A stretch of DNA of 64,000 nt, from NCBI GenBank assembly GCA_037200845.1, contig JBBCGQ010000001.1, positions 62,001-126,000 on the forward strand. Direction: 5' to 3'. Below, in pieces: positions 1 to 8,674 of the stretch. The position numbers and the translations under genes are program-made. This DNA is from Bauldia sp. Its GTDB lineage: Bacteria; Pseudomonadota; Alphaproteobacteria; Rhizobiales; Kaistiaceae. The notes below the pieces were generated by a model. That model saw nothing but the letters and a program-made list of their open reading frames with translations. It made no database searches and had not been told where the DNA came from. Position 1 is the first letter of the stretch, and each line of letters begins with the position of its first letter.

Positions 1-727
1 CCGACACCGTGCCGACGAAGGCGGACACCCCGATCGGCACGGTCTGCATCTGCGGCCCGGTGAGCACCAGCGCGAACAGGAATTCGTTCCACGAAAAGAA
101 AACGACGAGCACCGCGGTAGCGGCGAGGCCGGGCAAGGTCAGCGGCAGCGCGACACGCCAGAAGGTCAGCCAACGGCTGGCGCCATCGACCACGGCGGCC
201 TCCTCCAGCTCACGCGGCACGTCCTGGAAGAAGGAGCGCATCATCCAGACGACCAGCGGCAGGGTGAAGCCGGTGTGAGTCAGGATCAGCCCGGGCAAAG
301 TATTCTTGAGGCCGGCGAGTTGCAGCAGGATGAACAGCGGCACGACCAGCGACACCGCCGGGACCATGCGCGCCAGCAGGAAGGCCCGGAACCAGCGTTC
401 GGCGCCGTGCACAGGCAGCCGCGTCAGCGCGTAGGCGGCAGGCGTCCCGAAGCCCAGCGCCAGGATCGCGGTGCCGACGGCGACGATCGTCGAGTTAAGA
501 AACTGCCGGGCGAAATTCCCTTTGGCCCAGATGTTGGCGTAGTGCTCGAGCGTCGGAACGAAAGCGAAGTCCGGCGTGGTCGTGAAGATGGCCGTCGCGG
601 GCTTGAACGAGTTGAGCGTTACGGTGCAGATCGGAATCAGAACCCACGCGAGGAAGAACAGCACCATGCCGTAGCTGGCAATCTGCCAGGCGCGCGTGTT
701 GCTGCCGCCGACCGCGCGGGCGCTCAC
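1..727 (-). CDS. Sugar ABC transporter permease, MalG type (partial)
   Basis: Inner-membrane permease of a family-1 carbohydrate ABC importer; it should pair with the MalF-type permease just upstream. The reading frame begins with GTG at 725-727 inside the stop of that gene (GTGA overlap), giving MSARAVGGSNTRAWQIASYG. It then shows hydrophobic segments and the EAA loop that docks the ATPase (EEAAVVDGASRWLTFWRVAL, near residue 190). The C-terminal end lies beyond the left edge, so only about 242 codons are visible. No ATP-binding subunit is seen in this operon within the window; it may lie further left or be shared from elsewhere. Substrate is unknown; a sugar, polyol or glycoside is inferred from family and context. 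Confidence 0.93.
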   Translation of the reverse strand, partial: MSARAVGGSNTRAWQIASYGMVLFFLAWVLIPICTVTLNSFKPATAIFTTTPDFAFVPTLEHYANIWAKGNFARQFLNSTIVAVGTAILALGFGTPAAYALTRLPVHGAERWFRAFLLARMVPAVSLVVPLFILLQLAGLKNTLPGLILTHTGFTLPLVVWMMRSFFQDVPRELEEAAVVDGASRWLTFWRVALPLTLPGLAATAVLVVFFSWNEFLFALVLTGPQMQTVPIGVSAFVGTVS

Positions 728-1623
728 AGCATCCCCCGTCGGCGGAGCAGCCGGATATAGACCGCCGAGATGAGTCCGACCGTCGCCAGCAGGAAGACGC
801 TGAGCGCCATCGCGTAGCCCATCTGCAGGTACGAGAAACCGTTGCGGAACGTGAAGAGGCCGAGCGTATCGGTCGAGACGCCGGGGCCGCCGCGCGTCAG
901 CACGAACACCGTATCGAAGATGCGGTAGGTGTCCATCGAGCGGAAGAGCAGCACGATCAGCACCTGCGGGATGATCGCCGGCAGGATGATCGAGAAGGCG
1001 ACACGCAGGTACCCTGCCCCGTCGACTGCCGCGGCCTCGAACTGCTCCTCCGATATCCCGAGCATGCCCGCGTGTAGAATGAGGATGGCGAACGGCGTCC
1101 ATTGCCAGACGTCGACCAGCATCAGCCCGGGCAGTGCCAGCATCGACGAGCCCCATACGTCGATGCCGCCGTGGCCGCCGAGCGCCGTCATCACCTGCGC
1201 CACGATGCCGAATTGCGGATCGAGCATGTAGCGCCAGAGCAGCGCCGTGATCACCGGCGTGATCACCATCGGCAGCAGGATGATGGCGTTGGCGAGGCGC
1301 CGGCCCTGCGTCATGTGAAAGACGGCGAGCGCGATGATGAAGCCGAGCACCAGCTCGACCGTAACCGCGCCGACCATGAAGATGACGGTGTTGATGAAGG
1401 CGTTGTGCAGGCCGTCGTCGGTAATGAGCTTCCAGTAGTTGCCGAGGCCCGTCCATTTCTTGGGGCGGTTCATCTCGAGCAGCTTCCAGTCGTAGAGGCT
1501 GAGGACGACCGAATAGGCAAGCGGCAGGAGAATAAGAATGCCGACGAGGACCACGGCGGGCGCCAGCATGGCGTAGCCCAGCAGCGTACCGTCCTCCAAA
1601 CGGGAAGCGCGGCGGGGCGACAT
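724..1623 (-). CDS. Sugar ABC transporter permease, MalF type
   Basis: First inner-membrane permease of the binding-protein-dependent carbohydrate importer, about 299 residues, with the usual six or so hydrophobic segments. The first is LAPAVVLVGILILLPLAYSV. A clear EAA loop is present (EAAAVDGAGYLRVAFSIILP). The chosen ATG (MSPRRASRLEDG) has a GGAG eight bases upstream; an alternative GTG at 1663-1665 overlaps the stop of the binding-protein gene and would add 14 residues. Its stop overlaps the GTG start of the second permease, so the two are probably translationally coupled. It belongs to the minus-strand operon controlled by the LacI-family gene at 7277-8341. Confidence 0.94.
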   Translation of the reverse strand: MSPRRASRLEDGTLLGYAMLAPAVVLVGILILLPLAYSVVLSLYDWKLLEMNRPKKWTGLGNYWKLITDDGLHNAFINTVIFMVGAVTVELVLGFIIALAVFHMTQGRRLANAIILLPMVITPVITALLWRYMLDPQFGIVAQVMTALGGHGGIDVWGSSMLALPGLMLVDVWQWTPFAILILHAGMLGISEEQFEAAAVDGAGYLRVAFSIILPAIIPQVLIVLLFRSMDTYRIFDTVFVLTRGGPGVSTDTLGLFTFRNGFSYLQMGYAMALSVFLLATVGLISAVYIRLLRRRGML

Positions 1624-1657
1624 GACTGCCGCTCCGCCGCCGCGAGTGATCGTGGTG

Positions 1658-2929
1658 TTAGCCACCCAGTTCCTTGTCGAGCATCGCGCGGATCGCCTTC
1701 GCGGTGTCCGCCGGCGAGGTCTTGCCCTCGATCGCACCCTGCACGGCGAGTTCGATCTCGTCCTGGACCTTACTCCAGTTGGCGAGGCTCGGCTGGGCGT
1801 TGGCGTTCTGCAGCGCACCCTGGAGAGCGGGCAGGAACGGCAGGCTCGCCACGAGATCCTTGTCCTCGTAGAACGCCTTGGTCGCACCGGCTGTTGCCGC
1901 CACCTTCGCGACCGCGCCCTGCTGCGCCGCGCTCGTCCAGTACTGCAGGAACGAGTACGCGGCCTTTGGGTTCTTCGACGCGGCGTTGATGCACCAGTTC
2001 CAGTAGATCAGCTCGCCCGACGGCTTGTCGGCCGTGACGGCGAGCGGGGCGTAGGCCCACTTGCCCACGGTCTTGGACTTCGCCGGGTCCTCGACCCACG
2101 ATAGCGACACCGTGGTCGATACAGCCATCGCGGCCTGACCTTGCGCCGCCGCCGTGGCAACCTCATCGAAGTGATAGTTGAGGATGCCCTGCGGGGCGAA
2201 CTTCGAGGCCTTGACGTAGAAGTCGATCGCCTTCGTGGCCGCATCGACATCGAGCGACGACTTGCCGTCCTTGTCGTACCACCACGTGCCGTACGCGGTG
2301 AGCAGCGATCCCAGCACGTCGGCGGTGGCGCCCGTCTTCTTGCCGGGCAGCGTGATGCCGGCGATGCCGTCCTTGCCGTTCAGCTTGGCGGCGTCGGCGA
2401 GCACGTCGTCCAGTGTCTTCGGCGCGGCAAGCCCGGCTGCGTCGAACAGATCCTTGCGGTAGGCGACGACAACCGAGGCTACGAAATCCGGCAGGCAGTA
2501 CTGCTTGCCGCCCGAGGCGCCCTGCGACAGCACCGACGGCAGGTAGTCGTTCTTGGAGAAGCCAGGCGGATTGGCCGAAGCGTCGGCGAGCAGGTCGTCG
2601 ATCGGCAGCAGCGCGCCGGCCGAGACGTATTCGCCGAACCAGCTTGGATGGACGTACATGATGTCGTAGGTGCCGTTCGACATTTCGAGCACCTGCTTGT
2701 CGTGCAGGTTTTCGTACGGGATGGCATCGACCGTGAGCTTGCCGCCGGTCGCCGCGTTCCAGGCATCCGCCGACTTCACCTGTGCTGCCGTCCACGGATC
2801 GCCCGCCCAGCGCGACAGGGAAAGCGTGGCACCGTCGAACTTGCCGACCGGATCGGCGGCTTGCGCCGCCACCGGCACGCCGGCAACGAGCACAAGCCCG
2901 GCCAGCAGACCAATCGATATGCGACTCAT
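1658..2929 (-). CDS. Sugar ABC transporter substrate-binding protein (family 1)
   Basis: Periplasmic solute-binding protein of the importer, 423 residues. The N-terminus is a typical Sec signal peptide, with probable cleavage after AAQA at about residue 24. The mature part has the extracellular solute-binding family 1 layout, including the aromatic-rich segment YDIMYVHPSWFGEY and YWNWCINAASKNPKAAYSFL near the C-terminus. A strong Shine-Dalgarno (GGGAGAAG) precedes the ATG. The gene sits between the oxidoreductases and the permeases. The 111 bases upstream to the next gene contain no obvious terminator, so it is probably read from the same transcript. Ligand is not deducible from sequence. Confidence 0.93.
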   Translation of the reverse strand: MSRISIGLLAGLVLVAGVPVAAQAADPVGKFDGATLSLSRWAGDPWTAAQVKSADAWNAATGGKLTVDAIPYENLHDKQVLEMSNGTYDIMYVHPSWFGEYVSAGALLPIDDLLADASANPPGFSKNDYLPSVLSQGASGGKQYCLPDFVASVVVAYRKDLFDAAGLAAPKTLDDVLADAAKLNGKDGIAGITLPGKKTGATADVLGSLLTAYGTWWYDKDGKSSLDVDAATKAIDFYVKASKFAPQGILNYHFDEVATAAAQGQAAMAVSTTVSLSWVEDPAKSKTVGKWAYAPLAVTADKPSGELIYWNWCINAASKNPKAAYSFLQYWTSAAQQGAVAKVAATAGATKAFYEDKDLVASLPFLPALQGALQNANAQPSLANWSKVQDEIELAVQGAIEGKTSPADTAKAIRAMLDKELGG

Positions 2930-3040
2930 TGGGTTTCTTCTCCCTAGCTTTGAAGCGTTTCTCTCTGAAGTCTTTTCTTCTGGTTCCCCCGAACCGTCAG
3001 ACCCTCAGGGCGCCGGGGCTTTCGCGCCTTTCGGGAACGA

Positions 3041-4159
3041 TCAGATCTTTCCTTTCAGCAATGCATCGACGCTCGGCACGGCGACCGCATTGCCGCCGTC
3101 GCGCGTCGAGGCGTAGCCGGCTTCGATCACCGCGAGACAGGCAAGGCCGTCGCGCAGCGTCGGGCCGAACGGCTTCAGGTCGGCGAGGTAGCGGCTGACG
3201 TAGGACGCGACCTCGCGCTTGTAGTGATGCAGGTGCGGCGGCCACGAGCCGTAGTCGTGCGGCTCCTTGGCATCGGGCTCGATATGCGGCGTCGCCCAGC
3301 CGCGCGTCAGCGCACTGCCGTGCGCGTCGTAAATCTCGACGCGCGGGAATGGATCGGTGGCGCGCATGATCAGCGTGCCCTTGGTGCCGTAAATTTCGAG
3401 GTGATTGCGCATGCCGATGTCGACGGCCATGGACCACGCGGTCGCCGCCTCGCCGAGAGCGCCGCTCTGGAAGCGCAGGATCGCCACGGCGATGTCCTCG
3501 ATCTTGAAACGCGGCTTGGCGCGATTGGCGGCGAACGCCGCGACGCGCGTGATGTCGCCGGCGACCCAGCGCATCAGGTCGATGGCGTGGGAACCCTCGT
3601 CGATCCAGGCGCCGCCACCGTTCAGCGCCGCGTCTTCCATCCATGCCGTCATGTCGGGCGGGCACCCGATTTCCGGGATGCCGGCAAGGCCGATCAGCGC
3701 CCGCAGGTTGATGATGTCGCCGAGCACGCCGGTGTCGACGATCGCCTTGGTGCGGCTCGCTTCCTTGGAGAAGCGCGAGACGAACGCCGCCGTGCCATCG
3801 ATGCCGGCCTTCTCGACCGCGGCCACCATGCGGACGGCGTCGGCGGTCTTTGTCGCGACCGGCTTCTCGCAAAAAACGTGCTTGCCGGCTTCCGCCGCTG
3901 CGACGACCTGATCGACGTGGCGGCTATTCTCCGAGTGGACCATGACGACGTCGACCTCCGGGTCGGCGATCAGGTCCTGCCAGCGCTTGTGGAACTTCTG
4001 GACGCCGAACCGCTTGGCGGCGCCCTGCCCGCGCTCGGCATTGTCGTCGGAAATCGCCACGACCCGCGCACCCGGAATTTCGCCGAGCGCCTTGGCGCGG
4101 AACTCGGCGTGGACGTGCGCCCAACTGATCATGCCGACACGCAACTCGGACTTCGCCAT
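3041..4159 (-). CDS. Gfo/Idh/MocA family oxidoreductase (copy 1)
   Basis: Predicted cytosolic NAD(P)-dependent dehydrogenase of 372 residues, with an N-terminal Rossmann fold and a C-terminal alpha/beta substrate domain. The start MAKSELRVGMISWAHVHAEF is chosen because homology begins there; upstream codons are frame read-through. The dinucleotide fold is degenerate: the usual GxGxxG is replaced by ISWAHVHAEF. The lysine motif is canonical (CEKPVATKTADAV), and the substrate region has GAWIDEGSHAIDLMRW. It is the last of four consecutive family members and the one nearest the transporter genes. Six bases separate it from copy 2. Substrate is unknown; oxidation or reduction of a sugar, inositol or 3-keto-glycoside intermediate is the family expectation. 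Confidence 0.9.
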   Translation of the reverse strand: MAKSELRVGMISWAHVHAEFRAKALGEIPGARVVAISDDNAERGQGAAKRFGVQKFHKRWQDLIADPEVDVVMVHSENSRHVDQVVAAAEAGKHVFCEKPVATKTADAVRMVAAVEKAGIDGTAAFVSRFSKEASRTKAIVDTGVLGDIINLRALIGLAGIPEIGCPPDMTAWMEDAALNGGGAWIDEGSHAIDLMRWVAGDITRVAAFAANRAKPRFKIEDIAVAILRFQSGALGEAATAWSMAVDIGMRNHLEIYGTKGTLIMRATDPFPRVEIYDAHGSALTRGWATPHIEPDAKEPHDYGSWPPHLHHYKREVASYVSRYLADLKPFGPTLRDGLACLAVIEAGYASTRDGGNAVAVPSVDALLKGKI

Positions 4160-4164
4160 ACGCC

Positions 4165-5205
4165 CTACCCTGCTTTTCTTGTTCTGATTGCTTCGCGCTT
4201 GCCGGATTTCACCGATGCCGTCGCCGCCTCGATGACGGCCAGAGCGTTCCAGCCGACGAGGCCTTCCGATGCCGACGATTTGCCGCTGCGGATCGCTTCG
4301 ATGAAGTGCGTGAGCATGGCGACGTGGCCATCCATCACCGCGCCAGGCATCGGCGAGGGAAACGACCAGCCGGGAGGAACTGCTGACTGGCCGTTTCCGC
4401 TCACCACCTGGATCGGCTGCCGGTGAAGGTTGTCGATCAGGATGCGGCCTTCGGTGCCGAAAACCTCGAAGCGGGAATCCATCGCGCCGGCGAGGCTCCA
4501 TGAGTCCTCGCATTGGCCGATGACGCCGTTTTCGAAGCGCAGCGTCATGACGGCAGTGTCTTCCGCTTTGGTCCTGTCGCCCCAGCGGAACGTGCCGGCG
4601 TCGGCATAGACCGAGGCGAATGGCGCGGCGGCGAAGGCGCGGCAGAATTCGACCGAGTGCACCGCCATGTCCATCATCGCGCCGCCGCCGACGCGGGCCG
4701 GATCGTAGTGCCAGGCCGAGTGCGGCTCGCCGATTCCCTCGGCGGCCTTGACGCGAAAGACTTTGCCGATAGCGCCGCTGTCAACGACGCGACGCATCTC
4801 CTGCACCGCCGGGATGAACGGCACGTTCTCGGCATAAAGCAGGCGGACGTTGTTCTTCGCCGCCGCCTCCAGCATGCGGTCGGCCTCGGCGAGCGACGTT
4901 GCCAGCGGCTTGATGCAGATGACGTGCTTGCCGGCCTCGGCAGCGGCGATGGCGATCGGCGCGTGCAGGTGGTTCGGCGCGATGATGTCGACGACATCGA
5001 CATCCGGCGCGGTCACGGCCTCGATGTAGTCGGTCGACCAGCGCTGGATGCCATGCGCCTCGGCGAGTGCCGACGCACCGGCTTCGCTGCGCGAAACCAC
5101 CGACACGACCTCGACGCCGGGAATCGAACGGAAGGCCGGCAGGTGCATGGCCTTCGCCCAGAAGCCGCCACCGACGACGCAGACACCGATGCGGTCGTTC
5201 AGCAT
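4165..5205 (-). CDS. Gfo/Idh/MocA family oxidoreductase (copy 2)
   Basis: Predicted NAD(P)-dependent dehydrogenase, 346 residues. The Rossmann motif is clear (VCVVGGGFWAKAMHLPAF). The family lysine is kept but the usual glutamate is replaced: CIKPLATSLAEAD instead of EKP. The substrate-side motif GGGAMMDMAVHSVEFCRAF is present. The start codon overlaps the end of copy 3 by seven bases, as expected of co-translated operon genes. The four copies differ greatly from one another, so they look like distinct enzymes of a pathway rather than recent duplicates. Substrate cannot be assigned. Confidence 0.91.
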   Translation of the reverse strand: MLNDRIGVCVVGGGFWAKAMHLPAFRSIPGVEVVSVVSRSEAGASALAEAHGIQRWSTDYIEAVTAPDVDVVDIIAPNHLHAPIAIAAAEAGKHVICIKPLATSLAEADRMLEAAAKNNVRLLYAENVPFIPAVQEMRRVVDSGAIGKVFRVKAAEGIGEPHSAWHYDPARVGGGAMMDMAVHSVEFCRAFAAAPFASVYADAGTFRWGDRTKAEDTAVMTLRFENGVIGQCEDSWSLAGAMDSRFEVFGTEGRILIDNLHRQPIQVVSGNGQSAVPPGWSFPSPMPGAVMDGHVAMLTHFIEAIRSGKSSASEGLVGWNALAVIEAATASVKSGKREAIRTRKAG

Positions 5206-6197
5206 CGGACGATCTCATGCGTGTCGAGCGCCTTCTGCGCGGCGAGCACAAGTTCCAACGCCGCGCGGCCGGCGTGGACGTCAGCGGCCGCGCCGGGATC
5301 GACGTCGAGCCCGAGGATGCGATCGACGAAATGCTGCTGCTCACCGCCGTAGCCGTATTTCCATACGAGGTCCGGGTAGCTCCACCCGGCGCCGCCCTTC
5401 GCGAAGGCGGCCGAGACCTGCGAGCGCACGAGATCGACGATCATCTCGCCCTTCGAGCCATAGACCTCGAAGGTGAAGTTGCCGTGGCCCGCGGTCCACG
5501 TGACGTACTGGTGCGAGATCACGCCGCTCTTGTGCTTGACCGTGACCATCGCGTTGTCGGCGCTGCCGTATTCCTTGGCGCCGTCGAGGACGTAAGGGCC
5601 GCCATCGGCGTGCACGTAGTCGACCGGGCCGAACAGCCAGACGAGCAGGTCGGCGAAATGCACCATCGTATCGAGGATGACGCCGCCACCCTGCTTCGGG
5701 TCGTAGAACCATTTCGCGGACGGCTCCCAGCCGAAGATGGCGGAGCGCGAAACGATTGGCTTGCCGAGCGAGCCCGCGGCGATGCGCGCCTTCACGTCAG
5801 CCAGCGGCGGCGTGAAGCGCAGCATGAAGCCGTACTGGAGGACCGATTTCGGATGCCGCTTCGCCTCCGCCACGACGGTGTCGGCCTCGGCGAGCGTCAT
5901 CGCGATCGGCTTCTGGCAGAAGACGTGCTTTCCCGCCCGCAGTGCGGCGACAGTCTGCTCGGCGTGGAGCCCGTTCGGCGTGGCGATAATGACGGCGTCG
6001 ATGTCCGGCGATGCCAGCAGCGCCTCGGGGCTGTCGAATACCTTGAGATCGTTCTCCGTCGCGAATGCCCTGGCTGCCGCGGGCACCGCATCGGTGCACG
6101 CCGTCAGCCGACCGCGGGCCACGGTCTTGTAGGCGCTGGCGTGGGTCCGCGCGATGCGGCCCGAGCCGATGACGCCGACGCGAACCCCGTCGCTCAC
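5199..6197 (-). CDS. Gfo/Idh/MocA family oxidoreductase (copy 3)
   Basis: Predicted NAD(P)-dependent dehydrogenase, 332 residues. It has VGVIGSGRIARTHASAYKTV at the nucleotide site, the lysine motif as CQKPIAMTLAEAD (Gln in place of Glu), and GGGVILDTMVHFADLLVWLF in the substrate domain. Its ends overlap both neighbours by a few bases. Resemblance to inositol 2-dehydrogenase or sugar-lactone pathway enzymes is only at family level, so no specific function is claimed. It is expressed, by inference, from the promoter in front of the LacI-family gene. Confidence 0.91.
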   Translation of the reverse strand: MSDGVRVGVIGSGRIARTHASAYKTVARGRLTACTDAVPAAARAFATENDLKVFDSPEALLASPDIDAVIIATPNGLHAEQTVAALRAGKHVFCQKPIAMTLAEADTVVAEAKRHPKSVLQYGFMLRFTPPLADVKARIAAGSLGKPIVSRSAIFGWEPSAKWFYDPKQGGGVILDTMVHFADLLVWLFGPVDYVHADGGPYVLDGAKEYGSADNAMVTVKHKSGVISHQYVTWTAGHGNFTFEVYGSKGEMIVDLVRSQVSAAFAKGGAGWSYPDLVWKYGYGGEQQHFVDRILGLDVDPGAAADVHAGRAALELVLAAQKALDTHEIVRC

Positions 6198-7261
6198 TTG
6201 GCGCTCCGGAACGGAAAGGCGACGCGGCGGCCGGTGTTGCTGGATTCGTAGGCGGCGAGCACCATCTCAAGGGCAGCGCGTCCGTCGGCGGCGCTGGGCA
6301 CCGCCGGACGGTTGTCGCGGACGACGTCCCGGAACTCGATCAGCAGGTTGCGGTAGCAATCCTCGTAACGCTTGCCGCCAACGAAATCGACATAGCGGCG
6401 CTCGCGCCACGGATCCTCAATGCCCTGGATCTCGATCTGCGGGCTCTTCTGATAGTGGAACTCGATCTCGCCCTTGGTGCCGTTGACCGTGGCGCGATCG
6501 GGGCTGGTCAGCGGTGCGAACCAGCCGCCGGCGTGCCAGGTCGACTCGACCGTGACGATGGCGCCGTCCTTCAGCGTGTAGGTCGCGATGCCGTAGTCGT
6601 CGGTCTTCAGTTCCGGATACGTGAGGTTGCCGATCGTCGCCGTCACCGACACGGGGTCGGAGCCGAAGAACCAGCGGAAGAAATCGGTGAAATGAACGCC
6701 ATGATCGAGGAAGCCGCCGCCGCCGCCTTTGATCGGGTCGATGTACCAGCCCATGTGATCGGCGCCGGGATAGTCCTTGATGAATTCGGCCGGCACGCGG
6801 ATCGAGTAGGTGCCCGAGACGAGCTTGCCGATCGCGCCCTTCTGCTTCGCCTCGTAGGCCTCGAGGTAAGCCGGGATGAAGCGCAGCAGGTAGGCCATCA
6901 TGACCTTGACCTTCTGCGAGGCGGCGACGATGCGGTCGGCATCCTTCAGCGTGGTCGAGATTGGCTTGTCGAGGAGAACGTGCTTGCCGTGCTTCGCCGC
7001 GAGCTCGACCTGGTCGGCGTGGGCGGAGGTGAACGACGTGATGATGACCGCGTCGATGTCCTTGCGCTTGATCAGCGCCTCGCTGTCGGTCGTCCAGTCG
7101 CCCTTCAGGCGTTCCTCGCCGAACTTCTTCGCCAGCCACTCGCGCTCGTCGGAAACCGCGACGAGCTCGAGACCGTCGATGCCCTTCTGCAGCTCATCGG
7201 CAAACGGGAACGCGTGATAGTGGTTGTGGAGACCGACGATACCGATACGCAACGCGCTCAT
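6194..7261 (-). CDS. Gfo/Idh/MocA family oxidoreductase (copy 4)
   Basis: Predicted NAD(P)-dependent dehydrogenase, 355 residues, first of the four after the regulator. The nucleotide-binding start is RIGIVGLHNHYHAFPFADEL, another variant of the Gly-rich loop. The lysine motif is LDKPISTTLKDAD (Asp before the Lys), and GGGGFLDHGVHFTDFFRWFF lies in the substrate domain. ATG at 7261 is preferred because AGGA lies eight bases upstream; a GTG 15 bases earlier is the alternative. The stop overlaps the start of copy 3. Substrate is unknown. Confidence 0.91.
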   Translation of the reverse strand: MSALRIGIVGLHNHYHAFPFADELQKGIDGLELVAVSDEREWLAKKFGEERLKGDWTTDSEALIKRKDIDAVIITSFTSAHADQVELAAKHGKHVLLDKPISTTLKDADRIVAASQKVKVMMAYLLRFIPAYLEAYEAKQKGAIGKLVSGTYSIRVPAEFIKDYPGADHMGWYIDPIKGGGGGFLDHGVHFTDFFRWFFGSDPVSVTATIGNLTYPELKTDDYGIATYTLKDGAIVTVESTWHAGGWFAPLTSPDRATVNGTKGEIEFHYQKSPQIEIQGIEDPWRERRYVDFVGGKRYEDCYRNLLIEFRDVVRDNRPAVPSAADGRAALEMVLAAYESSNTGRRVAFPFRSAK

Positions 7262-7276
7262 AGTCTCAATCCTCAC

Positions 7277-8341
7277 TCAATCTCGCCGACGGGCGGTTGA
7301 CGCCGTGCTGGGAAACGGCTCGGTCGAGCCGCGGTACAAAATCTCGGTCTCGAGCAGCACCGAACGCGGGGTGACCGACGTCGGGTAGTCGAGCAGCAGC
7401 GACACGGCGGCGGTGCCCAGCGCCTGCAGCGGCATGCGCACGGAGGTCAGGGCCGGCATCGTATGGGCGGCGATATCGAGATCGTCGAAGCCGGTGACCG
7501 CCAGCGAGTCGGGCACCGTGATCCCGAGTTCCCTGGCTGCCATCAGGACGCCCGCGGCGATGAGGTCGCTGCCGCAAATGACGGCGTCGGGAGATCCGTT
7601 TGGACTGGTGAGGAACGAGCGCGCATGCGCAACGGCGATACCGGTGTCGAACTTGATCGACTCCATTGCCGACCACTCGACCACGTCACCCGCTTCCTGG
7701 ATGGCGCGCTGGAAGCCGGCGGCGCGGAGGGCGCTGGCGGAGACTTCGGTCGGGCCGCCGAGATGCCACAGACGCTTGCGCCCTTGTTCAATCAGATGAC
7801 GTGTCAGGCGATAGGCGGCGACATCGTGGTCGCTATCCACCCAGCGCAGATTCTGGTCCTCGCTGCGGTGGCCGATGAGCACGGTACGTGCATCGAGTGC
7901 GGTGAGCGCCGGGATGAGCCGATCGTCCGGACCGGCCGCCGGCAGGATGACGCCATCGACGCGATGGCGCGTCAGGACGTCGAGCATCTGGTCGATCTTG
8001 TCGTGCGAGGGCGTCGTTGCAAGGATGACGGCGTGGCCGCGCTCCGCCGCTGCGTCGCCGATCGCGGCGAGCAGTTGCGGGTAAACCGGATGGATGACGA
8101 TACGCGCCATCTCGACCGGGAAGACGATGCCGAGCAGCCGGCTGCGGCCGGTGGAGAGTTGCTGGGCGGACACGTTGGCGCGGAAACCGGCGGTCGAGAC
8201 CAATTCCTCGATGCGCGCGCGCGTCGCCGGGCCGACGCCCGGCTGGCGATTGATGACGCGAGAAACGGTACCGGCCGACACCCCCGCTTGACGCGCAATG
8301 TCGTGAATCGTCGTGCGACGATCCGGATCGTCCTTCGCCAT
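7277..8341 (-). CDS. LacI-family transcriptional regulator
   Basis: DNA-binding sugar-responsive repressor, 354 residues. The N-terminus carries the LacI helix-turn-helix and hinge (IHDIARQAGVSAGTVSRVIN, then RARIEELVSTAGFRAN). The rest is a periplasmic-binding-protein-like effector domain with VDGVILPAAGP, DAVICGSDLIAAGVL and VTGFDDLDIAAHTMPALTSV. It is the first gene of the minus-strand operon, and a perfect palindrome lies 37 bases upstream of its start, over the predicted transcription start. It therefore probably represses itself together with the oxidoreductases and the transporter until the effector sugar is present. The effector is unknown. Confidence 0.94.
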   Translation of the reverse strand: MAKDDPDRRTTIHDIARQAGVSAGTVSRVINRQPGVGPATRARIEELVSTAGFRANVSAQQLSTGRSRLLGIVFPVEMARIVIHPVYPQLLAAIGDAAAERGHAVILATTPSHDKIDQMLDVLTRHRVDGVILPAAGPDDRLIPALTALDARTVLIGHRSEDQNLRWVDSDHDVAAYRLTRHLIEQGRKRLWHLGGPTEVSASALRAAGFQRAIQEAGDVVEWSAMESIKFDTGIAVAHARSFLTSPNGSPDAVICGSDLIAAGVLMAARELGITVPDSLAVTGFDDLDIAAHTMPALTSVRMPLQALGTAAVSLLLDYPTSVTPRSVLLETEILYRGSTEPFPSTASTARRRD

Positions 8342-8377
8342 CCCCGCGCCCTCCCAGACCTTTGCGCGGTCTAGCCA

Positions 8378-8404
8378 CGCAACCGGTTTACTAAACCGGT
8401 TGCG
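8378..8404. promoter_or_regulatory. Perfect 27-bp LacI-type operator palindrome
   Basis: The half-site CGCAACCGGTTTA is followed by a single central C and then its exact reverse complement. Each arm itself contains the palindrome AACCGGTT, the core typical of LacI-family operators, so the site may hold two adjacent dimers or one dimer on the large palindrome. It lies just downstream of the predicted -10 hexamer and upstream of the LacI-family start codon, a repressing position. Symmetry is read directly; the identity of the bound regulator is inferred from position. Confidence 0.9.
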
Positions 8405-8432
8405 TTCTATATCTGCCTGCTTTTCCCGTCAA
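8404..8432 (-). promoter_or_regulatory. Predicted sigma-70 promoter of the sugar operon
   Basis: On the minus strand TTGACG (8427-8432) is followed after 17 bases by TAGAAC (8404-8409). Both the -35 match and the spacing are good; the -10 is moderate. The operator palindrome begins at the edge of the -10 element, so transcription would start inside the operator. Confidence 0.65.
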
Positions 8433-8674
8433 CTGGCAGCGGCGAAGCGAGGGCACCAATTCGACGGTTACAGCTGGATCGTCTGCTCCTCCGCCGCGGC
8501 ATCGACCGCGCGAAGTGCGGCCGGGCAGCGAATTCCATCCGCGTCGATCAAGGCTTTCGTCGTGACCAGGTCTTGGTCGCAACAAGCGCCAACGGAAATC
8601 GGCGCCGACGCTGGGACGAAGCCCTGGCGCGCAGCGCGCCGTCGGCCGGACGCGCTTTCTGCCGCCCCAGCCAG
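8433..8674 (-). other. Degenerate tail after the ABC ATPase remnant
   Basis: No intact gene is seen here. In the same minus-strand frame as the end of the neighbouring pseudogene, an open stretch runs from just after the stop at 8675-8677 to a TAA at 8468-8470. It ends in residues such as LRAVDAAAEEQTIQL and has coding-like composition but no plausible start. It may be the remains of a gene that followed the ATPase gene. I could not identify it. Confidence 0.3.

Noticed and set aside
724-1887. Extended start for the MalF-type permease at 1887
   Set aside because: The extra 88 residues overlap the binding-protein gene and are Arg/Ser/Thr-rich shadow sequence; the ATG at 1623 has a ribosome-binding site.
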